Shown piece by piece: positions 12,301 through 18,480 of a stretch of 38,616 nucleotides of DNA. Each line of letters starts with the position of its first letter. Positions within the stretch are counted from its first letter, which is position 1. The notes beneath the pieces were generated by a model that saw only the letters and a program-made list of their open reading frames with translations, was not told where the DNA came from and ran no database searches. A program made the position numbers and the translations under genes. Origin of the DNA: an uncultured Bacteroidales bacterium (GTDB lineage: Bacteria > Bacteroidota > Bacteroidia > Bacteroidales > FEN-979); assembly GCA_903903985.1 (NCBI GenBank), contig CAIVAT010000114.1, forward strand, positions 1 through 38,616, read 5' to 3'.

Positions 12301-14542
12301 TACCGGCAGCACGATTGAGTTTAACGGCTCTGCTGCTCAGGTTATAGGAGGCATTGTACCGGCTGTTTTCAACAATCTGACTTTGAACAACAAGGATGAC
12401 GTGTCTCTTGGCAACAACGAAACAATCAACGGAATTCTTGCTTTCACCAGCGGAAAAATTTACCTCGGCGACCACGATTTGTTGATGGGCAATGCGGCCA
12501 CCATCACCGGCAACACCAATACAAAATATGTGGTGACTGATGGAACCGGAGTATTAAATCAGCGTGTCAATACCTCCACGGATGTCATCTATCCCATTGG
12601 TTTTGAAACCTCTTATTTGCCTTTGACCATCAGACTCACTGCTCTTTCAACTGCCGATAATATCAAAGCCAGGGTTGCAAATGGCCTGTTTACTTCTTAC
12701 GATGCCTCTGATTTTCCTACGGGCACTCCGATCACAAACCGCGTGGTTCCAATCACCTGGTATTTAAATGAAAGTGCCTCCGGTGGGAGCAATGCAACGG
12801 TAACGTTCCAATGGAATGCCACGGATGAAGCTTCAACCTTCAACCGAAAATGGTGTGATGTGGCTCATTACACAGGTGGGGCATGGAGTTATGCAGAAGG
12901 TGCGATAGCCTCTGGTTCCAATCCATACACGCAAACCATCAGCGGCATTACATCCTTTCATCCTTTCGGGGTTTTCGGCCAACATATCCTAAGTTCTTTC
13001 ATGGGTACAACATTTTGCGCAGGTTCTTCCATATCTGTTGATTATACCGCCACCGGTGGTACCTGGAATTCCGGGAACAATTTCACAGCAGAGATTTCAG
13101 ATGCAGCAGGAAGTTTTACATCACCAGTAGCGATCGGATCCGCATTTTCCCAGGAATCAGGCACCATCAATGCTACCATTCCTGCAAATACGGACGATGG
13201 GACAGGATACCGTGTAAGAGTCGTAAGCGCCGATCCTGCCGGGAATGGAGAAATCAACGGGGATGATTTGACGATCAACCACCTCCGAAGCATCAGCGGA
13301 TCATTTAGCTATGCCAATACTGCAAATTCCGCCCTGACAGACGGAATTACGGTAAAACTTTACCAGAACAACACCCAGGTAGGCTCAAGTTTTGTTGTTA
13401 CGAACGGCATCTATGAATTTACAAACCTTTGCCCCGGTAACTACGAAATCCGGGCCACCTCTGTCAAATCTACCGAAGGAAGCGTGAATACCACCGATGC
13501 AGCTCAGGCCAATTATTGGGGCGTATACCCTTACCTTATTAATAAAGTCAGGTTTTATGCCGGTGATGTGACGGGTGATGCGTTTTCCATCAATGGAAGT
13601 GATGCACAACTCATTCAACATTACTTTGTCAATGACACTCCCTTCGCCAAGGGAGGCAGCTGGACATTCTGGAACGCAGGAGAAACCATCAGTTCTCAAA
13701 CCACGCCTCCTGATGCATCGTATCCGGTTATAAACCTGGCTGTTGGCAGCAATAAAACCGCTGATATAGTTGGTTTATGCACCGGTGACTTTAACTGCAG
13801 TTTTAATCCTACATTGACTAAATCGATAAGTTCAACCCTGAACCTTGTCTATGGCGGTACCGTTCAGGCAGGCATCAGCGAGGAATTCGAATTGCCGGTT
13901 CGCGTGGTAAATGCTTCAAATATTGGGGCCATATCACTGATCCTGAATTTTCCTGCAGATCTTGTTGAGATAAAGGATGTTGATATAATCAACGGATTTG
14001 GGCAGCCCGATTGGAACGTTCAGGGCAACGAACTGCGTATCGGATCTTATTCGATGGATCCTGTCAGTCTGGCTGCATTTGACAACCTGATTACGTTGCA
14101 TCTTAAGACGACAGCTGCATTCCTCAATGGGGCATCTATCCGGCTCTCACTGGCCTCAAACCCGCTCAATGAACTGGCAGACGATCATTACGAAGTTATT
14201 GGCAACGCTGTTTTAAGTGTCAATGTCGTGGAATCAACATCCACCGGCCTTGCTGGCAATCCTGATAGGGATCAGATTCTGATCAGAAATTTTCCAAATC
14301 CTTTTGCCGGCCAAACCACTTTTGCCTATTCGCTCCCGGTAGAAGGCATGGTCATCTTTGAAATTCGCAACATGTTAGGCAATACAGTGAAAACCCTGGA
14401 AAATGAAATCCAGGAAAAAGGGAGCCATCTGTTAAAATTTGACGCAGCCAGCCTGGCACCTGGCATTTATACTGCAATCATCAGGCTTAGCTGCAACAGT
14501 AAAGAAATGCTGCGATCAATCAAAATTGTTAATAACAGATAA
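3359..14542 (+). CDS. Giant T9SS-secreted parallel beta-helix protein (3727 aa)
   Basis: An N-terminal signal peptide (residues 1-24, cut before Q-T-T-R) leads into two paralogous beta-helix modules (about 25-800 and 803-1640), rich in Asn and in D-N-V/H-V-T-I-D-G-R-V-N and N-N-I-Y strands. Module 2 carries two inserted G-x-G-Y-T-x-x-P repeats (about 1149-1225). Three W-x-G-x-x-S-x-x-W...N-W...P modules follow, at about 1644, 2113 and 2742, each leading into solenoid strands (L-T-I-S-G-T-L type). After these come an Ig-like domain (about 3211-3305), a CnaB-like domain (3308-3370), a dockerin-like segment (about 3375-3490, including G-D-V-T-G-D...I-N-G-S-D), a cohesin-like domain (about 3495-3625) and a T9SS sorting domain (3644-3727; F-P-N-P-F). 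The last ~420 residues are paralogous to the gene ending at 1849. The beta-helix resembles carbohydrate-active or adhesin folds, but no catalytic site could be assigned. Likely a very long surface adhesin. Confidence 0.9.
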   Translation: MKNHMLMLISVLIGLLFFVTNGSGQTTRTVGVSGNYTTLKLAFDAINAGTITGSITLQITGNTTETSSAVLNASGNGSANYTTVSIYPTSSGLIIAGNLNLPLIDLNGADHVTIDGRVNGSGSVTDLTITNSSTGITASTVRFVNSAENNTVKYLTIKGSETSAATSNTTGIIFFSTSSSGNGNDGNTIDHNNITSDAAGRATHAIYSLGSSDHSNSEDIISNNNIYDFLNNGLASCGVHISSNSTSWTISGNSLFETTSFIPTADVAFNAMVIDNSSGTGFTITGNYIGGSSASCGGQAWTKTNSKNNIFYAINLNAGTSPVSNIQGNTIQNFSWSNSGSQAWTGIQCTVGSVNVGTTAGNIIGATSGTGSITVTGGASGLNVYGINIAGSGTITIRNNKIGAITAANSNISYASNFYGINKANTGTGSIIDNIIGSTITTNSILASSASTANDQIVSGISNTNGSNGFTISNNTISNLTNGTTNANTGAAGLIVGISSSSAVNIILNNTISYLTIANANSAANNTASICGIALTGTNQLKTITGNTICYLSNNCASFTGSAIGLYFGATGMYTTNSHTVTGNFIHDISVNVSSTGASVYGIKISTGQTTYANNIISLGGNTATTIYGIYETGTASNNNNIYFNSVFIAGNLSSGVTDKSYCLYSAGYANTRIFKNNIFENARSTTGGTSLHYAAFFNYGVSTSLSLDFNDYYTPGTGGVLGFYNGADVNAVPLISGLDGKSLAINPTFSSPGGTEALNYTPLSDKLEGTTISTLSTDYASVNRAATPSMGAYEVTLSLNADVYKSGVFQSSYFRLKDAFDKINNGTHTGVLEIRIKANMVETVSAVLYQSGYSSSAGISNYSSLTIYPTVAGITVTGNFDSPLIDLNGADNVTIDGRVNQSGATDLTIANASTGTFASAIRFIISAESNTVKYCNITSSCNSAGVGAINFTSSTTGNGNDNNIIEFCNISNTGGNRPVNIIFSSGTSGRENSGNIIRYNNIYNFFNPNSNSYGINISSNSTDWTISDNSFYETTTFAPYGANKYYPIFVNTGNNNIISNNYIGGSEPLCGGSAFTVNASLGHYFCGIYFNGGVACMVQNNIIRNINYTSIQSNPWDGIFINSGNATVTGNTIGAATGTGSIVITTPSVAASATMNGGVVTAITLLGGGTGYTTAPPVTFSTSGSTIPATATATIAGGVVTTLTLNSGGSGYTGTPNVVFDGQSYGYSTSHGMIQNSSGAVNITNNNIGSITTAGTAYYSHSFESIYVRSVASTLAISNNLIGSLTTANSILTSSSAVSSVTKQDVYGIYSAGIGTTTISGNTIANLTNAYAGTNSLSRVRGIQTIAGYNTIQNNTVSDLTSFSKQSTPSTSASIVGISQTSSTSSTVQTVTGNTICNLFSTSATAQIYVTGIYYSGPTTGSCSVSGNFIHSLSIASSDVTSNIKGIELNYGGATCANNIVSLGNGLTSGYFISGIWDESGATNNNNIYFNTVYIGGSVTSGTTSSTAALKNSANSSTRNYRNNILFNARSGGSSGKHYSIILSGIANLTIDYNDYFALGTGGMLGVIGTLDKPTLSAWKAATGQDVYSLSTNPVFAGTNWTTASNYYTTTSLPGGSGTGITTDYAGNTRGITPKMGALEINSYIWQGSTSTDFAAVSNWTGGTVPPDGADISFATAPDRDCYLDQNRTIGDITNAQSTRKLVVNGKQLTITKNLNFTNGAQIDATTASSCILFTGMSAQNIPAGIFTGNTVETIGINNISGVTLNGNLTISGTLILSNGSFSLGMNTLTLDGAIVTSTGSLTGGSATNLIIGGSGSSATLPAVSLNNFTINRPNGLVLGGSVTVGGTLALTDGTLIIGANMLTMAGNSLTKSTGNIDASNAGAAIIFLNTTAIIFPPSLFTSTVNDLTIGGAGGITSSSDLTVNGVLDLEAANPSGVKGCLDMVDGSIIKTLLMGPNATTTGTGDVTGIVSRSSFVVNTPYSFGNKFTTLNMAAGGTLPSSLSFKIILSSSDLSWKPDAIRRYYDIIRTGGTSATKVTLNLHYLDSELNGASEGNLDLFDYHLGGTPHIDDHGHSNDNTADNWVGLANLSLTYVARTAFNDKYWMLGTSTAANYTWLGVTSDWASSYNWLGGVVPSSGNHVTIPDAGTTPFDPDLPATATIGSLTIQAGGILNGGTDNILTIDGAAGAWDNMGTFNAGNSTVVFTNAAATMSDPTNFYNVTVADGAKLTLGTDNILRIAGTLSLSTTGILNAAYNHNTVEYNGDIQTVINPNGVTPGYYNLILSGTGTKTLPGTDLSIANDFTISGSVSATAASMINLTGELTIGVGCTFATGNYNHFIGGYFDNSGIFNASSGYTITLNGIATQSIYGSSTTIFDNLTINNSMGVTLFSNVNVDNVLTLANGTLSVEATTLGINGAISKTYGNIDVNSNSSLSFGGTSSLTLPDNIFTATPSINNLTINRSGGVAMGNQNMIINGLLNLEAGTVEIGANTLTINGSSPTRTTGNIDAGNPSGTLVFSNISPITLPSFIFTDDVNNLIINSSGGITASSDFTINGILNLQSDNPSAIKGSLDMWNGTALKTLTMGPSATTIGTGDVTGIVKRTSFLANTPYSFGNQFTTIVFSDGGTYPSEIKAKISIGASPSWKTTAIQRMYDFVQTDGVNCISTITTHYLDTELNGNIENELVQWTRSPGTPDVLTEWGRSNCNSANNWVAIANVNIGYYPTSFGQLENTLAKSEIVSYIWNGSQSTAWATIENWTPTGTPSSTSNVVVPDASTTNFSPTIPTSVELKTLTIEAAGILNANEGIEVTINGSNGAWSNAGGTYNPNTSIVTFTNANATISGSTNFNNVTIPGEKVLWMQSGSTMRISGTMINNGTWRTVIGGPTTVEYSGGNQTVVVPNPTTNRYSTLILSGSGTKTMPSTALAIYGDFSILGTATATAIASVNTNGNFIIGSDATFRTGALSHSIGGNFSNDGVFSATGSTIEFNGSAAQVIGGIVPAVFNNLTLNNKDDVSLGNNETINGILAFTSGKIYLGDHDLLMGNAATITGNTNTKYVVTDGTGVLNQRVNTSTDVIYPIGFETSYLPLTIRLTALSTADNIKARVANGLFTSYDASDFPTGTPITNRVVPITWYLNESASGGSNATVTFQWNATDEASTFNRKWCDVAHYTGGAWSYAEGAIASGSNPYTQTISGITSFHPFGVFGQHILSSFMGTTFCAGSSISVDYTATGGTWNSGNNFTAEISDAAGSFTSPVAIGSAFSQESGTINATIPANTDDGTGYRVRVVSADPAGNGEINGDDLTINHLRSISGSFSYANTANSALTDGITVKLYQNNTQVGSSFVVTNGIYEFTNLCPGNYEIRATSVKSTEGSVNTTDAAQANYWGVYPYLINKVRFYAGDVTGDAFSINGSDAQLIQHYFVNDTPFAKGGSWTFWNAGETISSQTTPPDASYPVINLAVGSNKTADIVGLCTGDFNCSFNPTLTKSISSTLNLVYGGTVQAGISEEFELPVRVVNASNIGAISLILNFPADLVEIKDVDIINGFGQPDWNVQGNELRIGSYSMDPVSLAAFDNLITLHLKTTAAFLNGASIRLSLASNPLNELADDHYEVIGNAVLSVNVVESTSTGLAGNPDRDQILIRNFPNPFAGQTTFAYSLPVEGMVIFEIRNMLGNTVKTLENEIQEKGSHLLKFDAASLAPGIYTAIIRLSCNSKEMLRSIKIVNNR

Positions 14543-14583
14543 AATGAAAGTGCAAAATTTAAAGTGCAAAGCGCAAAGCAAAA

Positions 14584-14614
14584 TTGTAGATCAGGAAACT
14601 AATGTGTACTATTG
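14584..14614 (+). promoter_or_regulatory. Possible Bacteroidota promoter before the cohesin/Ig gene
   Basis: TTG at 14584-14586 and TACTATTG at 14607-14614 are separated by 20 nt. This fits the Bacteroidota sigma-ABfr pattern (TTG, 17-23 nt, TAnnTTTG) with one mismatch in the -7 box. It lies in the 94-nt gap after the giant gene and would give this gene its own transcript. Weak evidence from motif only. Confidence 0.25.
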
Positions 14615-14681
14615 TGCCTGATGTGGTTAAATTCTTATGAAAATCGTTGATCCATTAAAAACATTCCAAAAATCACCAGGC

Positions 14682-15641
14682 ATGAAAAAGCTTATAAAAT
14701 TCTTCAAAATCGCAGTCCTGATCGCAGTGGTAATGTGGGTAAGGGATACCAATGCCAATACACTGTCGCCGGGTCCTGCCTGTTTGCCGGGTGGTCCTGT
14801 CACAACAATTGCAGCCGTTAGCGTCTGTACGGGAACCACAGAGGTTGATATCCCGGTCACGGTGACCTCCTTTGCCAGTATTGGCAGTATATCGTTAAAA
14901 ATCACCTTTGAGCCCACTCAACTGGGAACGCCGGTGCTGCTTTCAAGTCACCCGGATTTATGGTCATCATTTCTTGTAAATGTTGCCACTCCCGGTACCA
15001 TCCTGGTTTCGGGATTTGGCACAGGAATCAGCCTGGCCGATGGGAGTATCCTGTTTACCTTGCGTTTCACGAATGGTACCGGCCTGCGTTCCGGTTCCTT
15101 ATCGTTCTTTGAAAACATCCAGGGAAGTTCCTGCGAGTACACCCTGGATGATGCTCCCAACTACACTCCTTACTGTGACCGTCCGACAGGAAACTTCTAT
15201 ATCAATGGCGGTCTCACCGTCAACACACCATCATTTGTGCCTGTTCCACATACAGTGGCTGAGTTGCAGGCAACCGGGACAGATATTAAATGGTATGCAG
15301 CCGAGACCGGGGGTACTGAATTGTCGCCTTCAACGATATTGGAAAATGGCCATCACTATTATGCCACTCAAACCGTAAATGGGTCCGAGAGTATTTCAAG
15401 ATTTGAGGTAACTGCCTCGGTGGATCCCACTCCCTGCGCCCCAACGGCCACTTCACCGCAATCGGGTGTGACCGTTGCCGACCTGGCGGCAACAGGTCAA
15501 AACATCAGATGGTATACTGCTTCATCCGGCGGAACGGCGCTTGCGCCTTCAACCGCTCTGGAAAACGGGACCTATTGGGCGAGCCAGACAATCGATTGCA
15601 CCGAGAGTGCAACAAGGGTCGCAGTAACCGTATCAAATTAA
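14682..15641 (+). CDS. Secreted cohesin-like plus Ig-like protein without sorting domain
   Basis: The start at 14682 gives a clean signal peptide (M-K-K-L-I-K-F-F-K-I-A-V-L-I-A-V-V-M-W, cut near T-N-A). An ATG at 14637 would add 15 residues and cannot be excluded. The 319-residue product has a cohesin-like domain (about 30-185, ending C-E-Y...F-Y-I-N-G-G) related to both domains of the protein at 1927. It then has two Ig-like modules of the kind called Ig-like CHU_C-associated (about 190-250 and 255-319), with W-Y-x-A-x-x-G-G-x-x-L-x-P-S-T...N-G-x-Y-x-A-S-Q-T. It stops after the second module with no T9SS domain; family members commonly continue into more modules and a sorting domain, so it may be a shortened relic. 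The last module is repeated at 16364-16596. Confidence 0.75.
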   Translation: MKKLIKFFKIAVLIAVVMWVRDTNANTLSPGPACLPGGPVTTIAAVSVCTGTTEVDIPVTVTSFASIGSISLKITFEPTQLGTPVLLSSHPDLWSSFLVNVATPGTILVSGFGTGISLADGSILFTLRFTNGTGLRSGSLSFFENIQGSSCEYTLDDAPNYTPYCDRPTGNFYINGGLTVNTPSFVPVPHTVAELQATGTDIKWYAAETGGTELSPSTILENGHHYYATQTVNGSESISRFEVTASVDPTPCAPTATSPQSGVTVADLAATGQNIRWYTASSGGTALAPSTALENGTYWASQTIDCTESATRVAVTVSN

Positions 15642-15653
15642 CCGGCAGGCGAT

Positions 15654-15762
15654 TTATCCTTGTTTGCTAAACCGCTTCCGTTCGTTCTCATCCAGCAGTA
15701 TCTTACGCAGACGGATTGATTTCGGTGTCACTTCCACGTATTCATCACCTTTGATATACTCC
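15654..15762 (-). pseudogene. Orphan 3' fragment of a second, diverged typA
   Basis: Read on the minus strand this encodes the final 35 residues of TypA/BipA (from [20 protein letters not shown] to K-Q-G-stop). It matches the intact gene at 16609-18414 at 33 of 35 residues, while the DNA differs at about 15 percent of positions. By hand count, 12 codons differ synonymously and 2 non-synonymously. It ends abruptly at the mobile relic starting at 15763. It has no start and cannot be expressed as TypA. Confidence 0.8.
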
Positions 15763-15838
15763 CTGACTTCTGACGTTTAGTGCGGTAACAGATTCCATTT
15801 TTTGATTAAAGGGGCCCTAAACGTATAGTAAAAATAGG
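15763..15838 (+). repeat. 76-bp direct repeat, copy 1 (partial left end of the MITE-like element)
   Basis: This copy begins at the terminal sequence CTGACTTCTGACG and runs through GGGGCCCTAAACG to AAAAATAGG. It matches 16186-16261 with two mismatches by eye. It is a left end only; the rest of the element is missing here and the palindrome cluster follows. Confidence 0.85.
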
Positions 15839-15847
15839 TTTCTGCTA

Positions 15848-15976
15848 CTGCTCCCAGACCCCATGCTGAAGCATGGATGGTTCTGATTCGGTTGCTGCTC
15901 CCAGACCCCATGCTGAAGCATAGATGGTTCTGATTCGGTTGCTGCTCCCAGACCCCATGCTGAAGCATGGGGTTAG
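15848..15976 (+). repeat. 47-bp tandem repeat (two full units plus a partial third) with internal palindrome
   Basis: Units begin with CTGCTCCCAGACCCCATGCT at 15848, 15895 and 15942, an exact 47-nt period. Each contains the palindrome core ATGCT-GA-AGCAT; in unit 2 its outer arm has one changed base. The third unit diverges after the palindrome, running into GGTTAGCG. It is not a CRISPR: units abut without spacers. Confidence 0.85.
15953..15972. repeat. REP-like palindrome, forward copy (9-bp stem, GA loop)
   Basis: A perfect stem CCCCATGCT / AGCATGGGG with a 2-nt loop. Together with flanking CAGA and TTAG it forms a longer block that recurs in inverted orientation at 16107-16126. The paired, inverted arrangement is like a BIME of REP elements. 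Confidence 0.8.
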
Positions 15977-16005
15977 CGATGTCTGCCGTTCCGATCATGC
16001 ATCTC

Positions 16006-16021
16006 GTGGACTAAAGTCCAC
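16006..16021. repeat. Palindrome GTGGACTAAAGTCCAC
   Basis: A 16-bp perfect inverted repeat (GTGGACT / AGTCCAC around AA). It shares the GGACT..AGTCC core with 16057-16074, suggesting a second family of REP-like hairpins within the cluster. Confidence 0.75.
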
Positions 16022-16056
16022 AGTCAAATTGACGCGTTGGGTGGATGTTCCTCCTC

Positions 16057-16074
16057 CGCGGACTTCAGTCCGCG
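16057..16074. repeat. Palindrome CGCGGACTTCAGTCCGCG
   Basis: An 18-bp inverted repeat with an 8-bp stem and TC loop, related in its core to the hairpin at 16006. GC-rich hairpins of this kind can act as transposase or terminator structures; the role here is not known. Confidence 0.75.
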
Positions 16075-16106
16075 TCCCACTGCAAGCCTGTCCCCCGCCA
16101 GCCTAA

Positions 16107-16126
16107 CCCCATGCTTCAGCATGGGG
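16107..16126. repeat. REP-like palindrome, inverted copy (TC loop)
   Basis: This is the reverse complement of the block at 15953-15972, and matching flanks (CTAA before, TCTG after) extend the inverted repeat beyond 20 bp. The two copies enclose the GGACT-type hairpins, a head-to-head arrangement. Confidence 0.8.
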
Positions 16127-16185
16127 TCTGGATGCCTCACCGGATCATGAACCACATCTATCCGCATGGGGTGCCGGATCATCTC

Positions 16186-16361
16186 CTGACTTCTGACGTT
16201 TAGTGCGATAACAGATTCCAATTTTTGATTAAAGGGGCCCTAAACGTATAGTAAAAATAGGTGTTAGTGCGGTAAAAGTCAAAACTGTTGTTTTTATTTC
16301 ATTCACCTTCAGTTACTTGAAAACTACCAACGCACCAAAATCGCAAAACGTCAGAAGTCAG
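16186..16361. mobile_element. 176-bp MITE-like element with terminal inverted repeats
   Basis: The left end reads CTGACTTCTGACGTTTAGTGCG. The right end, reverse complemented, reads CTGACTTCTGACGTTTTGCG, so the ends match over the first 16 bases and again at TGCG after a 2-nt gap. TTAGTGCGGTAA-like sequence occurs again internally near 16264. No coding capacity. It is the most complete copy in the window; the copy at 15763 is its left 76 bp only. The parent transposon family was not identified. Confidence 0.6.
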
Positions 16362-16363
16362 GG

Positions 16364-16596
16364 TGACTGTCTCGGTGGATCCCACTCCCTGCGCCCCGAC
16401 GGCCACCTCACCGCAAACAGGTGTGACCGTTGCCGACCTGGTGGCAACAGGACAAAACATCAGATGGTACAATGCTTCATCGGGTGGAAAGGCGCTGGCA
16501 CCTTCAACTGTTTTGGGAAACGGGACGTATTGGGCAAGCCAGACGATCGATTGCACCGAGAGTGCATCAAGATTTGCCGTAACCGTATCAAATTAG
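16364..16596 (+). pseudogene. Orphan 3' fragment of an Ig-module secreted protein
   Basis: This encodes one Ig-like CHU_C-type module ([12 protein letters not shown] to T-V-S-N-stop) and nothing else. There is no signal peptide and no natural start. It aligns with the last module of the gene at 14682-15641 (15413-15641); by hand count about 15 codons differ synonymously and 8 change the residue over 72 codons. It begins directly at the right end of the mobile relic and ends 12 nt from the typA stop. Best read as a relic of a second allele of the neighbouring gene. Confidence 0.75.
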
Positions 16597-16608
16597 CCTG
16601 CCCGCGGC

Positions 16609-18414
16609 TTAACCTTGTTTACTGCTGCGCTTCCGCTCGATCTCATCCAGCAGGATTTTGCGCAGACGTATTGATTTCGGCGTCACCTCCACGTATTCAT
16701 CCCCTTTGATATATTCCATGGCTTCTTCGAGCGAAAACTTTGTTGCAGGATAGATGACTGCCTTGTCGTCGGAACCCGATGCACGCACGTTGGAGAGCTT
16801 TTTGGTCTTATTCACATTGATCACGATATCATCGCTTCGGGTGCTCTCCCCGATTACCTGTCCATTATAAACATCTTCAAAAGGTTCGATGAAAAACTTG
16901 CCGCGGTCCTGGAGTTTGTCAATGGCATAGGTAATGGCCAACCCGGTGTACATCGAAATGAGGGAGCCGTTGTTGCGTCCCTGCATGTCTCCTTTCCATG
17001 GCTGGTATGACTTGAATCGATGTGCCATCACGGCCTCCCCTTCTGTTGCAGTGAGAACGGGATTGCGCAGGCCAATCAAGCCCCGGGCAGGGATGTCAAA
17101 CTCGAGGATCACGCGGTCGCGTTTGTGTTCCATGTGGGTCATGTCGCCTTTACGGCGGCTGACCAGCTCAATCACCTTGCCAGCAAAAGCTTCGGGCACC
17201 TGCACCTTTAATAATTCCACCGGTTCACATTTCTGTCCGTTCATCTCCTTGGTTAAAATCTGCGGCTGCCCCAGTTGGAACTCGTAGCCTTCGCGGCGCA
17301 TGGTCTCTACCAGGATTGCCAGGTGAAGGATCCCGCGGCCAAATACCTGGAAACGATCGGGCGAATCCATCTCCTCCACGCGTAACGCCAGGTTTTTTTC
17401 AGTCTCTTTGAAAAGCCGTTCGCGGATGTGGCGTGAAGTGACGAAGGTGCCTTCCTTGCCTGCAAACGGTGAGTTGTTGATGGTGAACAACATGCTCATT
17501 GTTGGTTCATCCACGCTGATGGGCGACATGCCCTCGGGGTTTTCAAAATCGGAAATGGTATCACCAATGTCAAAATTTTCCGGGCCGAGAATGGCGCAAA
17601 TTTCACCTGCAAATACCTCAAACTTCACTTTCTCCTTGCTCAGCCCTTCGAAAAGGTAGAGTTCTTTGATGACTGATTTTATGACTGTCCGGTCATTTTT
17701 AACCAGCGAAATCGGCATCCCGGCTTTTACGGAACCCCGGGTGATGCGCCCGACGGCAATCCTGCCGACATAAGAGGAGTAATCGAGTGAACTGATCTGC
17801 ATCTGCAGGGTTCCGGGCAATTGCGTCGGAGCAGGAATATGTTCAATGATCTGATCGAGCAGGTAGCTGACATCAGTGGTCTCGTTGCGCCAGTCATCCG
17901 ACATCCAGCCATGTTTCGAAGAGCCGTAAACGGTCGGGAAATTTAGCTGGTCTTCACTGGCATCGAGGCTGAACATCAGATCGAACATTGCCTCATGAAC
18001 TTCATCAGGTGAACAATTTGGTTTGTCGACCTTGTTGATCACCACGATGGGTTTTTTTCCCAGTTCCAGCGCTTTCTGTAAAACAAAGCGGGTTTGAGGC
18101 ATGGGTCCCTCAAATGCATCAACAAGGATCAACACCCCGTCGGCCATGTTCAGTACACGTTCAACCTCACCACCAAAATCACTGTGGCCGGGTGTGTCGA
18201 TGATGTTGATTTTAATTCCTTTATATCTTACCGAGACATTCTTTGACAAAATGGTGATCCCGCGTTCGCGCTCCAGGTCGTTCGAGTCGAGGATGAGATC
18301 CCCCATTTCCTGGTTGTCGCGGAATAGCCGGACCTGGTGTAAAATCCGGTCGACCAGCGTTGTTTTGCCGTGGTCGACGTGGGCAATGATGGCGATATTT
18401 CTGATATCCTGCAT
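16609..18414 (-). CDS. typA: Ribosome-associated GTPase TypA/BipA
   Basis: The 601-residue product is full length for TypA/BipA. The GTPase domain has all key motifs: A-H-V-D-H-G-K-T-T (about 10-18), R-G-I-T-I, D-T-P-G-H and N-K-V-D. EF-G-like domains II, III and V follow, then the TypA-specific C-terminal domain (G-R-N-N-G-S-L-I-S near 480, V-R-A-S-G-S-D-D near 545). Known role of the family: a ribosome-binding GTPase in 50S assembly and stress or low-temperature growth. It is convergent with the secreted-gene fragment at 16364, and its 3' end is duplicated in diverged form at 15654-15762. The start M-Q-D-I-R-N-I-A-I-I-A-H is standard. Divergent from the FAD oxidoreductase at 18618. Confidence 0.97.
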   Translation of the reverse strand: MQDIRNIAIIAHVDHGKTTLVDRILHQVRLFRDNQEMGDLILDSNDLERERGITILSKNVSVRYKGIKINIIDTPGHSDFGGEVERVLNMADGVLILVDAFEGPMPQTRFVLQKALELGKKPIVVINKVDKPNCSPDEVHEAMFDLMFSLDASEDQLNFPTVYGSSKHGWMSDDWRNETTDVSYLLDQIIEHIPAPTQLPGTLQMQISSLDYSSYVGRIAVGRITRGSVKAGMPISLVKNDRTVIKSVIKELYLFEGLSKEKVKFEVFAGEICAILGPENFDIGDTISDFENPEGMSPISVDEPTMSMLFTINNSPFAGKEGTFVTSRHIRERLFKETEKNLALRVEEMDSPDRFQVFGRGILHLAILVETMRREGYEFQLGQPQILTKEMNGQKCEPVELLKVQVPEAFAGKVIELVSRRKGDMTHMEHKRDRVILEFDIPARGLIGLRNPVLTATEGEAVMAHRFKSYQPWKGDMQGRNNGSLISMYTGLAITYAIDKLQDRGKFFIEPFEDVYNGQVIGESTRSDDIVINVNKTKKLSNVRASGSDDKAVIYPATKFSLEEAMEYIKGDEYVEVTPKSIRLRKILLDEIERKRSSKQG

Positions 18415-18480
18415 GTTAAAAAATTAATTGGGGTATTTGAAATGGTTTGCAAAGGTACGGCAAATATCAATGCATTAAAC

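Larger units (their letters stand above)
15763..16361. mobile_element. Composite relic: MITE-like ends flanking a REP-like palindrome cluster
   Basis: The outer ends are inverted copies of CTGACTTCTGACGTTT (15763-15778 and, reversed, 16346-16361). Including adjacent bases, 18 nt match perfectly (15761-15778 and 16346-16363). The interior holds a 76-bp direct repeat (15763-15838 and 16186-16261) and a palindrome cluster between them. No transposase or open frame of credible length is present, so it is non-autonomous or decayed. No target-site duplication is visible outside the ends. The element separates two copies of the flanking gene-end segment. Confidence 0.7.

Noticed and set aside
15848..15976. 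CRISPR array
   Set aside because: The 47-bp units abut each other with no spacers, and there are no cas genes.
15777..16221. Short open frames within the palindrome cluster
   Set aside because: They are made from tandem and palindromic repeats, appear on both strands and have no start signals or protein features.
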